Notes: a model not told the origin generated them from the letters alone. A DNA stretch of 35,495 nt from Bacteroidales bacterium UBA7569 (GCA_002477945.1 DLLF01000017.1:35675-71169); one strand, 5' to 3'; positions 16,177-25,245 are shown, counted from the stretch's first letter. Translations and numbers: made by a program.

Positions 16177-16343
16177 CCTCAGTCGTCTCATTTGGCTAAT
16201 ATGTCCAATTCTTCCAATCGGTTTCATGGTTTCAATCTGCCCAATCATCCCTTATGACGTCTCGAACCAATTAGAACTGCCATAACTACTGGAACCACCA
16301 AGAAAACTCTATCCTCTCAACTCACCCATCTGTTGGAAACAAG

Positions 16344-16374
16344 TTGTAAAATACAAGAAAAATCACTAACTTTG
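16344..16374 (+). promoter_or_regulatory. Promoter of the hydroxyacid dehydrogenase operon
   Basis: TTG (16344-16346), 20 bases, then TAACTTTG (16367-16374): an exact fit to the Bacteroidetes -33/-7 pattern, about 64 bases before the start codon. Confidence 0.75.
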
Positions 16375-16438
16375 CAACGCTGTTTATTTTGGCTGTTTGT
16401 TTTGCATGGTTCGCACAGTATAGACGGATTCGTACACT

Positions 16439-17398
16439 ATGAATATATTGTTCACTACTCGTTTGCCTCAAGAGGGATTCACTTCGCTTGATGAAATCCA
16501 TTACGATTTGATTATGCCGTCTGCACCTTGTTTCACGGAAGAAGAACTGTGCAGACTTTTGCCCGATGCGGATATTCTTGTGGCAACCTATGATTATCCC
16601 GTCAAGGCATCCATGCTGCAGTGTGCCGAACGGCTGCGCCTGATAGCCAACTTTGGTGTAGGATACAACAATATCGATGTTGTCTGGGCGGCTTCCCACC
16701 ATATCTTGGTCACCAATACACCCGATCCGGTCATTGAACCGACAGCGGAACACGCCTTTGCACTGATGCATACATTGGCGCACCGGACAGCGGAGTTAGA
16801 CAGAAAACTGCGTATGCACGATTCGCCTGTACGGTTTGGAGTTATGAACAACTTGGGAGTTTCTCTCTATGGAAAACAATTGGGTATCATTGGTATGGGA
16901 CGTATCGGACAAGCCTTGGCACGTCGTGCCGTGGCAGCGGGAATGACAATCGTCTATCATAATAGGCACATGCTTCCCGAAACAATCGAACAACGCTATA
17001 ATGCCAAGTACGCTGACCTCACCACCCTGCTTCGGGAATCCGACTATGTCTCGCTGAACTTGCCATATACTTCCGAAGTCCATCATCTGATTAACGCACA
17101 AACACTGCAACTTATGAAGCCGACTGCACTCCTTATCAACACCGCACGCGGGGCGCATGTAGATGAAAAAGCACTTATAGAAGCACTGGAAAATAAGCAA
17201 ATAGCAGGTGCCGCTTTGGATGTTTACGAACATGAACCCCGCATCAGCGAAGCCCTCAAACAGTTAGACAATGTCGTCCTCTCACCGCATGTCGGCACAG
17301 GCACATGGGAAGGACGCCTTGCGATGTGCAGAAACGTCTGCGACAATATCCTCGCTTTTGAAAGCAGATGCATTGAAAATATGAATATAGTATCGTAA
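16439..17398 (+). CDS. D-isomer specific 2-hydroxyacid dehydrogenase
   Basis: A 319-residue NAD(P)-dependent dehydrogenase. The nucleotide-binding loop is GIIGMGRIGQALARRA (GMGRIG at 152-157). The catalytic trio is R237 (INTARG), E266 (DVYEHEP) and H284 (LSPHVGTGT). The C-terminal regulatory ACT domain of long SerA enzymes is absent. The family includes glyoxylate/hydroxypyruvate reductases, phosphoglycerate dehydrogenases and D-lactate dehydrogenases; the sequence alone does not settle which. It starts the 16.4-24.8 kb run and precedes the radical SAM gene by 21 bases. Confidence 0.88.
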   Translation: MNILFTTRLPQEGFTSLDEIHYDLIMPSAPCFTEEELCRLLPDADILVATYDYPVKASMLQCAERLRLIANFGVGYNNIDVVWAASHHILVTNTPDPVIEPTAEHAFALMHTLAHRTAELDRKLRMHDSPVRFGVMNNLGVSLYGKQLGIIGMGRIGQALARRAVAAGMTIVYHNRHMLPETIEQRYNAKYADLTTLLRESDYVSLNLPYTSEVHHLINAQTLQLMKPTALLINTARGAHVDEKALIEALENKQIAGAALDVYEHEPRISEALKQLDNVVLSPHVGTGTWEGRLAMCRNVCDNILAFESRCIENMNIVS

Positions 17399-17419
17399 AG
17401 ACAAAAATGCCATGAAACG

Positions 17420-18442
17420 ATGAATATATATAGGTTACTGAAACAATATGCTCACGTACCGGAAGAATGTAAATTGCTGGTATTGTTCGTCCTGCACGTG
17501 TTGCGCAGACGCTATATAGGGGTCTATATTGACCCTGTATTGGGGTGTAACTATCATTGCCAAATGTGCTATTATAGTATTGATGACGTACGGCGTACAC
17601 GTCATGGACGTATGACCGAACAGCAGATAAACAACCTGGGAAGGTCATTGTTTTCACGTGTACTCAAACTGCAGATAGGTTGTGGTGCCGAACCTTCCAT
17701 CAATATGGCTGGTTCGATGCAGTTGGTCAGATTAGGCACCAAATACGGCGTGCCTTATATATCCATGACTAGCAACGGTGTATTGCTGACTTATGAGAAA
17801 TTGCAAGAATTGGTGGAAGCGGGGCTGGACGAACTGACCATCTCGCTGCATGGCGTCCGTAAAGAAACCTACGAACGGCTTATGGGAAACAACAAGTACG
17901 GTGATTTTCTGCTCCTCCTGCAGGCAATAAAACGGATAAAGACTCACTACCCGAAGTTCACTATACGTATCAACTATACCATGAATGCTGACAATGTAGA
18001 TGAACTGTCCGAATTTGACACCATATTCTCCGACATACCCGTCGATGTATTGCAACTGCGCCCTATACGGAATCTGGGAAACTCTCAGTACCAAAACTTC
18101 GACCTCACCCATGTATCGGAATGTTTGGACATTGTGATCCGCCCGCTTGCAGAACGTTGCAAAAAGAAAGGCGTAGTGGTGCTATTCCCTGAACATATAA
18201 ATATAGAACGCTTCGAAAAGAGAAAAACCACCCCTTATAAGGAACAAGTGGTGTCCAACTTTGTTTATTACAATATCACTGCGCAGAGTTATGCAACACA
18301 GAACATACACTTTGATACGGAAGACTATGACGGCTACTGCCACAGGGTACATCTGGGACGACAGATACTCAAAGCCGTTTTTTCCACAAAAGAGAGTCAG
18401 CCGACCGCTTTGTCAAACCCATTGAATTACGATATACAATAG
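17420..18442 (+). CDS. Radical SAM protein of unknown substrate
   Basis: A 340-residue protein. The iron-sulfur motif CNYHCQMC gives C43, C47 and C50 (CxxxCxxC), placed inside YIDPVLGCNYHCQMCYYSID. Further radical SAM elements follow: GCGAEPSI in the GGE-motif position, YISMTSNGVLL, and a strand with DELTISLHGVRKETYERLMG. The C-terminal part has no cysteine cluster of the SPASM or twitch type, only a lone C in GYCHRVHLGR. The layout resembles SPASM-less radical SAM enzymes that act on peptides or small molecules. No precursor peptide gene is visible next to it. It lies 21 bases after the dehydrogenase and 30 bases before pepT. Confidence 0.8.
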   Translation: MNIYRLLKQYAHVPEECKLLVLFVLHVLRRRYIGVYIDPVLGCNYHCQMCYYSIDDVRRTRHGRMTEQQINNLGRSLFSRVLKLQIGCGAEPSINMAGSMQLVRLGTKYGVPYISMTSNGVLLTYEKLQELVEAGLDELTISLHGVRKETYERLMGNNKYGDFLLLLQAIKRIKTHYPKFTIRINYTMNADNVDELSEFDTIFSDIPVDVLQLRPIRNLGNSQYQNFDLTHVSECLDIVIRPLAERCKKKGVVVLFPEHINIERFEKRKTTPYKEQVVSNFVYYNITAQSYATQNIHFDTEDYDGYCHRVHLGRQILKAVFSTKESQPTALSNPLNYDIQ

Positions 18443-18472
18443 TTTCATACAACTACACAAAATAACATAACA

Positions 18473-19684
18473 ATGAATATCACAGACAGATTTCTGAAGT
18501 ACGTCAGTTTCTGCACCACGTCGGATGAAGAAACGAATATGACACCCTCCACACCGGGGCAGATGGAGTTCGCCGAGTACCTGAAGAACGAACTGCAAAC
18601 CATTGGTATGCAGGATGTAACGCTCGACAAGAACGGTTACCTGATGGCTACCTTGCCCGCCACCGTGGACGGCAAACCCACTATCGGCTTTATTGCCCAC
18701 ATGGACACATCGCCTGACGCCAGTGGCAAGCACGTTCAGCCGCGCATCATCAAGAACTACAACGGCGAGGACATACTCCTCAACGAGGAAGAAGTCATCG
18801 TCCTCGAGACCTCCAAGTATCCCGAAATACTCCGTTACAAAGGGCAGGACATCATCGTCACCAACGGCAAGACGCTCCTCGGCGCGGACGACAAAGCGGG
18901 TATCGCAGAGATTGTCTCGGCATGCGAGTACCTCATACAGCACCCCGAAATCAAACACGGCAAGATACGTGTAGGTTTCACGCCCGATGAGGAAATCGGT
19001 CAGGGAGCCGACCACTTTGATGTCGCGAAGTTCGGCTGCGACTTTGCCTACACCATGGACGGCGGTGCCATAGGCGAACTGGAATTCGAGAACTTCAATG
19101 CCGCAAGTTGCAAGATACACGTGCACGGCGTCAACGTACACCCGGGCTACGGCTACCACAAGATGCTCAACTCCATGCGCATAGCCTACCAGTTGGCTGT
19201 CATGCTGCCCCGCTGGGAGACCCCTGAGCATACGCAGGGCTACGAGGGCTTCTATCATCTCGTCGGTATGACCGGCACCGTGGAGGAGACCACCCTCAGT
19301 TACATCATTCGCGACCACGACCGTGCCCGTTTCGAGAGCCGCAAGCGCGAGATGGAGCACCTTGTCCGCAAGATAAACCGCGAGTACGGCGAGGGCACCG
19401 CAGAGATTGAGTTGCGCGACCAGTACTATAACATGCGCGAAAAGGTGGAACCTGTCATGCACATCGTAACCCTTGTGGAAGAAGCCATGAAGGAAGTGGG
19501 CGTCACCCCGCATATCCAGCCTATCCGTGGCGGTACGGACGGCGCACGCTTGTCATTCGAAGGGCTGCCCTGTCCCAACATCTTCGCCGGCGGTGAGAAC
19601 TTCCACAGCCGCTTCGAGTATCTCCCTATCCCCTCCATGGAGAAAGCCATGCAAGTCATTCTCAAGATAGTAGAAAAAGCATAG
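18473..19684 (+). CDS. pepT: Peptidase T (tripeptide aminopeptidase)
   Basis: A 403-residue zinc peptidase of family M20B that removes the N-terminal residue from tripeptides in the cytoplasm. Zinc-site signatures: FIAHMDTSPDASGKHVQP (H76, D78), LLGADDKAGIAEI (bridging aspartate), FTPDEEIGQGADHFD (glutamate pair) and FAGGENFHSRFEYLP (C-terminal histidine). The lid domain carries NVHPGYGYHKMLNSM. Length agrees with E. coli PepT (408). Codon use is more G/C-rich than in several neighbours, which creates a long antisense open frame of no significance. It is followed after 18 bases by the hydrolase gene. Confidence 0.96.
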   Translation: MNITDRFLKYVSFCTTSDEETNMTPSTPGQMEFAEYLKNELQTIGMQDVTLDKNGYLMATLPATVDGKPTIGFIAHMDTSPDASGKHVQPRIIKNYNGEDILLNEEEVIVLETSKYPEILRYKGQDIIVTNGKTLLGADDKAGIAEIVSACEYLIQHPEIKHGKIRVGFTPDEEIGQGADHFDVAKFGCDFAYTMDGGAIGELEFENFNAASCKIHVHGVNVHPGYGYHKMLNSMRIAYQLAVMLPRWETPEHTQGYEGFYHLVGMTGTVEETTLSYIIRDHDRARFESRKREMEHLVRKINREYGEGTAEIELRDQYYNMREKVEPVMHIVTLVEEAMKEVGVTPHIQPIRGGTDGARLSFEGLPCPNIFAGGENFHSRFEYLPIPSMEKAMQVILKIVEKA

Positions 19685-19702
19685 CCTGTCCCTCTCGTTC
19701 TC

Positions 19703-20530
19703 ATGCCGTTGTCAGCGCGTACATATTCCACCCCCTTGGGCGACATCCGCTATTGGGTGAATGTATTTGTGGCGGAACGCCCTGCCTTGGTGTTCCTGCC
19801 CGGACTGACGGCTGACCACACCTTGTTTGATAAACAGGTCGAGGCATTTGCAGGGGACTACAATATCTTGGTATGGGACGCCCCCGCCCATGGGCAGTCC
19901 CGTCCGTTCCCGTTGGCGTTCTCGCTCCGGCAGATAGCCCAATGGTTGCACGCCATAGTGGCAGAGAACTGTGACAATGACGCACCTCTGTTCCTCATCG
20001 GGCAGTCGATGGGCGGATACGTGGCGCAAGAGTACATCTCCCTTTACCCCAATGAGGTGACAGGTACCGTTATCATAGACTCCGCACCTCTGGAGCGTAC
20101 CTACATCACTCGCGTTGAGTTGTGGCTGCTCAAGCACATAGAACCGGTCTATCGCCTGTACCCTTGGAAGCAACTGCAACGTGCAGCGGCACAGGGTTGT
20201 TCGACCACAGAATACGGCAGAACGCTGATGTACAATATGTTATCCGCCTACACGCACGGAGAGTATTGCGCCCTTGCGGCACACGGCTATCGTATTTTGG
20301 CGGAGGCTATAGAACAGCATACCGCCCCCATTGAAGGCTGTCCGATGCTCCTCTTGGTAGGCGAACACGACCGTGCAGGTTCCTGTCTGCGCTACTGCCG
20401 CAACTGGTCCAAACGCCAACACCTGCCTTTGGTCTATGTTCCCGCTGCCGGTCACAACTCCAACACCGACAATCCCGCCTTTGTCAACCGACACCTCCGC
20501 GAGTTTGTCGAAACGCATATAATAAAATGA
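19703..20530 (+). CDS. Alpha/beta hydrolase
   Basis: A 275-residue protein with the alpha/beta hydrolase fold. FLPGLTADHTLFDKQV gives the oxyanion region, and LVWDAPAHGQSRPF is the strand-4 loop. LIGQSMGGYVAQEYI is the nucleophile elbow with S102, LLLVGEHDRAG holds the likely acid, and PAAGHNSNTDNP the catalytic histidine. No signal peptide is present. The substrate is not predictable; esterases, lipases and C-C hydrolases all share this layout. It overlaps the next gene by four bases (ATGA), suggesting translational coupling. Confidence 0.85.
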   Translation: MPLSARTYSTPLGDIRYWVNVFVAERPALVFLPGLTADHTLFDKQVEAFAGDYNILVWDAPAHGQSRPFPLAFSLRQIAQWLHAIVAENCDNDAPLFLIGQSMGGYVAQEYISLYPNEVTGTVIIDSAPLERTYITRVELWLLKHIEPVYRLYPWKQLQRAAAQGCSTTEYGRTLMYNMLSAYTHGEYCALAAHGYRILAEAIEQHTAPIEGCPMLLLVGEHDRAGSCLRYCRNWSKRQHLPLVYVPAAGHNSNTDNPAFVNRHLREFVETHIIK

Positions 20531-21201
20531 AGAATATGGATAGCAACGAAAAGGGATATGTATATATACTGACCAACCCGAGTTTTCGGGAGGATTGGGT
20601 GAAGATTGGCAAGAGCGCACGCCCCGTAGATGTACGTTCCAAGGAACTGGACAATACGGCTGTGCCATTGCCTTTTGAGATATACGCCACCATTCAGACA
20701 ACCAAATACGACTATGTGGAGAAATATATCCACAAGACCATTGACCGACTGACAGACTTGCGCATACGCCAAAACAGAGAGTTCTTCAATGTACAGCCGG
20801 CAGTTGCCTTGGATATATTCCGCGATATAGCCAACATGCTGGATGACGCGGTAATCACAGTATATAAGGACAACAAACCTATTGAGCAGCATACCGCTGA
20901 GAGTGTGGACGCTTCCAATGAAGAACAGCAACATACGCCTAAGCGAGGACGATTCAAGTTCAGTATGGTGAGTATCCCAATAGGTGAGATGGTAACCTTT
21001 GTGCCTACAGGTGTGCAAGTGAAAGTGGCAAGCGACGATACCGTAGAGTACGAGGGACGTATATACAAACTATCACCTTTCGTAGGTACGTTTATGCCCG
21101 AAGACAAACGTAACAATTCCGGTGCCTATCAAGGTGCCAAATACTTTTCATACAAAGGAAAGATATTGGACGATATGCGCTGCGAAATAGAGAGTAAGTA
21201 G
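20527..21201 (+). CDS. GIY-YIG / T5orf172-like nuclease-domain protein
   Basis: A 224-residue protein; the start may be the ATG at 20527 (overlapping the hydrolase stop) or the one at 20536. Residues about 8-95 match the T5orf172/Mug113 branch of the GIY-YIG fold: GYVYILTNPSF (the GIY-like strand), WVKIGKSARPVDVRSKELDN (the KIG motif and conserved arginine), EKYIHKTIDRL and NREFFNV. The C-terminal 85 residues (from KRGRFKFSMV) form a separate small domain with EYEGRIYKLSPFVG and YQGAKYFSYKGKIL, similar to modules attached to DNA-modifying and nuclease proteins. It lies 20 bases before a C5 methyltransferase and could belong with it, but such proteins are also found alone. Confidence 0.72.
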   Translation: MKNMDSNEKGYVYILTNPSFREDWVKIGKSARPVDVRSKELDNTAVPLPFEIYATIQTTKYDYVEKYIHKTIDRLTDLRIRQNREFFNVQPAVALDIFRDIANMLDDAVITVYKDNKPIEQHTAESVDASNEEQQHTPKRGRFKFSMVSIPIGEMVTFVPTGVQVKVASDDTVEYEGRIYKLSPFVGTFMPEDKRNNSGAYQGAKYFSYKGKILDDMRCEIESK

Positions 21202-21221
21202 GAATTGGATAGAAAAATGCA

Positions 21222-22172
21222 ATGATGGATTGGTCTAATTTCAGTTTTATTGATTTATTCGCAGGAATCGGCGGAATTCGACTGGGTTTTGAATCAGTCG
21301 GGGGGCATTGCGTCTTTTCCTCTGAATTTGATGAAGATGCATGCATAACATACCAAGCCAATTTCGGAGAACACCCTGCTGGGGACATCACAAAGATAAA
21401 CGCACAAGACATTCCTGACTTTGACATACTGCTTGGCGGTTTCCCATGTCAAGCATTCTCTATCATAGGAAAGCGATTGGGATTTGCTGATGAAACAAGA
21501 GGCACCCTCTTTTTCGATATTGAACGTATTCTTCGAGAAAAAAAACCAAAAGCCTTTATGCTCGAAAATGTGCGAAATCTCACCGCACATGATGGGGGAA
21601 AGACATTCAAAATAATTCTCTCTCATCTTGAAGCATTGGGCTATACGGTCTATGCGAGGGTGCTTAATGCGTTAGACTATGGTTGTTGCCAAAAACGAGA
21701 ACGTATCATTATTGTTGGTTTCCTTGAGCCTGTATTGTTTTCATTTCCACAACCTTGTGCAGGAAAAGCAAGGTTACAAGACATTCTTGAAACAAATGTA
21801 CCACAAAAATACTACGTCCGTGAAAACATACGGGATAGCCGTCTTGCACGCCTAAAAGACCCGAACTACCCCAAACCTTATATTTCACATGAGAATATTG
21901 GCGGTTCCATAACTCCGCACCCGTATTCCGCTGCATTACGGGCTGGGGCTTCTGCCAATTATATCTTGATTAATGATGAGCGACGCCCCACAGAGCGCGA
22001 AATGCTTAGGATACAAGGATTTCCCGATTCCTACAAGATTGTTCTTCCTTATGGAAAAATAAAAAAACAATGCGGAAACTCGGTCGCTGTACCGGTAATG
22101 AAAGCAGTTGCAACGCAGATGGTGCAGGCTCTCAAACAATATGAACTCTATAAACAACAGCATTATGCCTAA
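21222..22172 (+). CDS. DNA (cytosine-5) methyltransferase of a HaeII-like type II system
   Basis: A 316-residue C5 methyltransferase. Motif I is DLFAGIGGIRLGFE (from residue 11); motif IV is GGFPCQAFS with the catalytic C76; motif VI is LENVRNL (115-117 ENV); motif VIII is QKRERIIIVGF. The target-recognition region lies at about 185-260, and motifs IX-X are seen in RRPTEREMLRIQGFP and CGNSVAVPVMKAVATQM. It protects host DNA from the adjacent endonuclease by methylating cytosine within the shared site. The following gene resembles R.HaeII, so the site is inferred to be RGCGCY. The gene is A/T-rich compared with pepT and gcvT, a sign of transfer. Two ATG codons in tandem (21222, 21225) compete for the start. 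Confidence 0.92.
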   Translation: MMDWSNFSFIDLFAGIGGIRLGFESVGGHCVFSSEFDEDACITYQANFGEHPAGDITKINAQDIPDFDILLGGFPCQAFSIIGKRLGFADETRGTLFFDIERILREKKPKAFMLENVRNLTAHDGGKTFKIILSHLEALGYTVYARVLNALDYGCCQKRERIIIVGFLEPVLFSFPQPCAGKARLQDILETNVPQKYYVRENIRDSRLARLKDPNYPKPYISHENIGGSITPHPYSAALRAGASANYILINDERRPTEREMLRIQGFPDSYKIVLPYGKIKKQCGNSVAVPVMKAVATQMVQALKQYELYKQQHYA

Positions 22173-23241
22173 AAAGAAAACAAATACCATTACAACACAA
22201 CAAGCAAAGCAAGCACTTGACAAAGTTATCAACAAATCAAGGGCACATTGGTATAAACCAATACAAATAGCAGAAATCCTCTACCAAAATCGCACTGCTC
22301 ATAATATCAATTTGGAGCATTTGGAGGATTATCGAACAAAAAGCAAAGAGTGGAGAGATAGTATCACTTTGCCGCTATTAGGCAGAGTATGCACCAGTAG
22401 TGCGAAATTCCAAGATAATATCTTTGATGACAACGCAATACCACCACGTGTTCTAAAAATATTGGGTGAAGAAAATATCCGCACAAATGGTGCCGTAGAA
22501 GCCTATATTTATCGCTGTTTCTTTACGAAACAACAACAATTTCAAGTAGCCCTCTCTATTTGTCTCGATGCTAAACCGAACACTTTCTTCGTTAAAAAGT
22601 TCATTGATGCTTTTTGGAAAGAACAGGGATTAAAGCGTAGTATTGACAAGGTATACGAAATTATTGTATATTCGCTCTTTGAAACGCTGGTGGAGGCTAT
22701 GGAATTGAAAGTGTCGGTATTTATTAGTGAAGATGCATTACCGATTCTTACAGAATTTGAGGACTTTTCACAAAGAGTAATGTGCTTGGATGCTACACAT
22801 ACTAATCATATTCAAAGTGCAAAATTGTATCGTGTAGGAGTTACCAATGCTGCCGATAGAGGACTGGATATGTATTCTAATTGGGGACCTGCCATACAAA
22901 TCAAGCACTTGTCTTTAGACCCTGATTTGGCAGAAGAGATAGTAGCCGGAGTTTCTTCCGACAAATTAGTCATTGTCTGCAAAGATGCAGAAAGAAAAGT
23001 TATCCAGTCTTTGCTCACGCAAATAGGATGGCGTAGTCATATTCAAAGTATCGTTACAGAAGAAGATTTGATAAATTGGTATGAAAAAGCCTTACGAGGA
23101 ACATATTCTTCCAAACTATCACGAAAACTGTTAGACACCTTAGCAGAAGAAATTTCATTAGAGTTTCCTCATGTATCTAACATCCCTGATACATTACAAA
23201 GTCGTCATTATGATAATATAACAGATACTTTTTGGCAATAG
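22165..23241 (+). CDS. HaeII-family type II restriction endonuclease
   Basis: I choose the ATG at 22165 (358 residues), which overlaps the methyltransferase stop by eight bases; an ATG at 22141 is also possible. The sequence matches my memory of the HaeII endonuclease family: QAKQALDKVINKSRAHWYKP, IQIAEILY, LGRVCTSSAKFQD, AIPPRVLKILG, GLKRSIDKVYEIIVYSLFET, YRVGVTNAADRGLDMYSNWG and SIVTEEDLINWYEKALRG. HaeII cuts RGCGCY. The segment DRGLDMYSNWGPAIQIKHL (acidic residue, then Q-I-K) looks like a PD-(D/E)xK-type core. The gene is strikingly A/T-rich and ends 93 bases before gcvT, so the pair looks like an insertion into a housekeeping run. Confidence 0.85.
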   Translation: MPKKKTNTITTQQAKQALDKVINKSRAHWYKPIQIAEILYQNRTAHNINLEHLEDYRTKSKEWRDSITLPLLGRVCTSSAKFQDNIFDDNAIPPRVLKILGEENIRTNGAVEAYIYRCFFTKQQQFQVALSICLDAKPNTFFVKKFIDAFWKEQGLKRSIDKVYEIIVYSLFETLVEAMELKVSVFISEDALPILTEFEDFSQRVMCLDATHTNHIQSAKLYRVGVTNAADRGLDMYSNWGPAIQIKHLSLDPDLAEEIVAGVSSDKLVIVCKDAERKVIQSLLTQIGWRSHIQSIVTEEDLINWYEKALRGTYSSKLSRKLLDTLAEEISLEFPHVSNIPDTLQSRHYDNITDTFWQ

Positions 23242-23334
23242 GATAACAAAAACTTCTATTTTGGCAAATGTATATATACGATATAACTGACTGCAAAACA
23301 AAGATAATAACTAAACAATTAAATCATTAATACA

Positions 23335-24405
23335 ATGTTAAAGGAAACACCTTTCACAGCGACCCATATTGCGTTGGGTGCTAAGATGGCAGATTTTGCC
23401 GGGTTCAATATGCCTATCCAATATCCGACGGGCATCAATCAGGAACATATCATTGTCCGTACGGGCGTGGGCGTGTTTGATGTCAGCCACATGGGCGAGT
23501 TCTGGGTAAAAGGGGAGCGCGCCCTTGACTTCCTCCAGTATATCACCACCAACGATGTCAGCAAACTCGAAGCGGGCAAGGCGCAGTACACTTGCATGCC
23601 CAATGGTAAGGGCGGTATTGTGGATGACCTGATTATCTACAAGTACTCCACCACCAAATATCTGCTCGTTGTCAATGCCGGCAATATCGACAAGGACTGG
23701 GCTTGGGTCAACAAGCAGAACACTTTCGGAGTAACTCTCGAGAACGCCAGCGACAAATACGGACAGTTGGCGGTACAGGGACCGAAAGCCACCGAGTTGC
23801 TGCAACTGCTCACTGATGCCGACCTGAGTGCTATTCCGTACTATTCATTCCGCGAATGGTCGTTTGCAGGCGTGCAGGGCGTTATTCTGAGCAATACGGG
23901 CTACACGGGTGCCGGTGGATTTGAGTTGTATTTCCCCAAGGAGTACGGCAAACAGATATGGGATGCTATCTTCGAGGTGGGCAAGCAGTTTGGTGTGGTT
24001 CCTATCGGACTCGGGGCACGCGACAGCCTGCGTCTCGAGAAGTGGTACTGCCTCTACGGACACGATATCGACGATACCACATCGCCGTTGGAAGCAGGTC
24101 TCGGCTGGATTACGAAGTTTGACGCCAAGGACTTTATCGACAAGGACTTCCTCCTCAAACAGAAGGCAGAGGGTGTGAAACGCAAACTGGTTCACTTCGA
24201 GTGCCAAGAGCGTGCCATTCCGCGTAACGGCTACGAGATTTGCGACGCCGATGGCAATCAGATAGGTCACGTAACCAGCGGTATCATGCTACCGAACACC
24301 AAGGTGGGCATCGGTATGGGGTATGTGAAGACCGAGTTCGCGAAGAAAGAAACCATCATCTACATCAAGATTCGCGAGAAACTGATTCCTGCGAAAATTG
24401 TATAA
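23335..24405 (+). CDS. gcvT: Glycine cleavage system T protein (aminomethyltransferase)
   Basis: A 356-residue folate-dependent enzyme that moves the methylene group from aminomethyl-lipoyl H protein to tetrahydrofolate and releases ammonia. Signatures: MADFAGFNMPIQYPTGI, GVFDVSHMGEF, GGIVDDLIIYK (with the conserved aspartates), NTGYTGAGGFELYFP, LGARDSLRLEKWYCLYGHDI and TSGIMLPNTKVGIGMGYV. Other glycine cleavage genes are not in the window. It is separated from the restriction gene by 93 A/T-rich bases that may hold its own promoter, and it is followed after 20 bases by a small lipoprotein gene. Confidence 0.96.
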   Translation: MLKETPFTATHIALGAKMADFAGFNMPIQYPTGINQEHIIVRTGVGVFDVSHMGEFWVKGERALDFLQYITTNDVSKLEAGKAQYTCMPNGKGGIVDDLIIYKYSTTKYLLVVNAGNIDKDWAWVNKQNTFGVTLENASDKYGQLAVQGPKATELLQLLTDADLSAIPYYSFREWSFAGVQGVILSNTGYTGAGGFELYFPKEYGKQIWDAIFEVGKQFGVVPIGLGARDSLRLEKWYCLYGHDIDDTTSPLEAGLGWITKFDAKDFIDKDFLLKQKAEGVKRKLVHFECQERAIPRNGYEICDADGNQIGHVTSGIMLPNTKVGIGMGYVKTEFAKKETIIYIKIREKLIPAKIV

Positions 24406-24425
24406 TAAACCAACATAATAAAAGA

Positions 24426-24839
24426 ATGAAAACAATTAAAAACTGTCTGACACTTTGCTTATGTGTCTTGACTATGGTGGCTTGCAATGGCAAGAATGGT
24501 GGCACCGATGTGGACAATGTCAACAAGATTCAGAAATGGTCTGATGTTCTCAAAAAATACCCGATGTTGTCTGATTTCCCTGCGTATGAGTACGAGATGG
24601 AGAACGTACAATACAGCAATGCGCATGGATTGGAACAAGTTTCGTTTTTCGACTACAAATGCGAGAAATCGTGCTACGAGACGTACAAAAAGAAAGTTGA
24701 ATCCACTGCATTTACGGTAATCGGTGATTATGGAGACAACGCGTCATATCGTCAGGAGAAAGATGGTGCCACTTTGCAAATTACGATGTCGTATTCCGGT
24801 GGTAGTTTCAGTTGCCAATACAGCAAAGATACCGACTAA
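24426..24839 (+). CDS. Small predicted lipoprotein of unknown function
   Basis: A 137-residue protein from the ATG at 24426; the frame is open further upstream inside gcvT but has no sensible start there. MKTIKNCLTLCLCVLTMVAC is a lipoprotein signal with the modified cysteine at residue 20 (lipobox MVAC). The mature part is hydrophilic with aromatic residues and a few cysteines (FFDYKCEKSCYETYKKKV and GGSFSCQYSKD), giving three cysteines that could form disulfides. I do not recognise a domain. A strong hairpin follows 24 bases after the stop, so it is the end of its transcript. Confidence 0.72.
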   Translation: MKTIKNCLTLCLCVLTMVACNGKNGGTDVDNVNKIQKWSDVLKKYPMLSDFPAYEYEMENVQYSNAHGLEQVSFFDYKCEKSCYETYKKKVESTAFTVIGDYGDNASYRQEKDGATLQITMSYSGGSFSCQYSKDTD

Positions 24840-24863
24840 TCGCTATCTAATTACACAGCAACT

Positions 24864-24904
24864 GCAAATCCCGACCCGACAATCTGTACAGGGTTGGGAT
24901 TTGC
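24864..24904 (+). terminator. Hairpin terminator after the small lipoprotein
   Basis: GCAAATCCCGACCC (24864-24877) pairs with GGGTTGGGATTTGC (24891-24904) over 14 positions with one G-T wobble and a 13-base loop. The following TGTATAAGT is only weakly T-rich. Confidence 0.7.
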
Positions 24905-25081
24905 TGTATAAGTGACTCCATAACACAAAAGATTCTTCTCATATCATAACCATACCATTATGCCTTGATGAATAAAACACACTCATTTCCAACCTGTTTA
25001 AGGCAAATAACCTACCCTATGGAACAATTTGTAAAATGGTTTTGAGGTCTCTTGAAACTAACCAAGCGTAACTATACATTC

Positions 25082-25125
25082 AGCCGACCTCAACGACCCC
25101 TGAAGCCGACCTCAACGAAAGGTCA
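25082..25125 (+). repeat. 11-base tandem array, copy C (4 units)
   Basis: Four contiguous units: AGCCGACCTCA, then ACGACCCCTGA, then a second exact AGCCGACCTCA, then ACGAAAGGTCA. Units one and three are identical. It is the most diverged of the four arrays and ends 120 bases before the valS -33 box, in the same orientation. Confidence 0.65.
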
Positions 25126-25245
25126 AGAAAAACAGGACACATCACATAATGACAATGAACAAGAAAATAAATACCGTAAAAAAAACTATACACCACACTA
25201 TAAACGCAATATGCAACAACGAATATGGCTTTCTTCCTTGAAACG

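Larger units (their letters stand above)
16029..16438. other. Intergenic region with 11-base array B and a promoter
   Basis: A 410-base gap between operons. It contains the four-unit 11-base array (16133-16176) and a promoter at 16344-16374. The rest (16029-16132, 16177-16343) is unremarkable, with a pyrimidine bias on the plus strand. I see no clear terminator hairpin after the lipase gene and no small gene. Confidence 0.55.

Noticed and set aside
18413..19513. 366-codon minus-strand frame
   Set aside because: Antisense of pepT, whose zinc motifs are intact; long antisense frames arise from its G/C-rich third positions.
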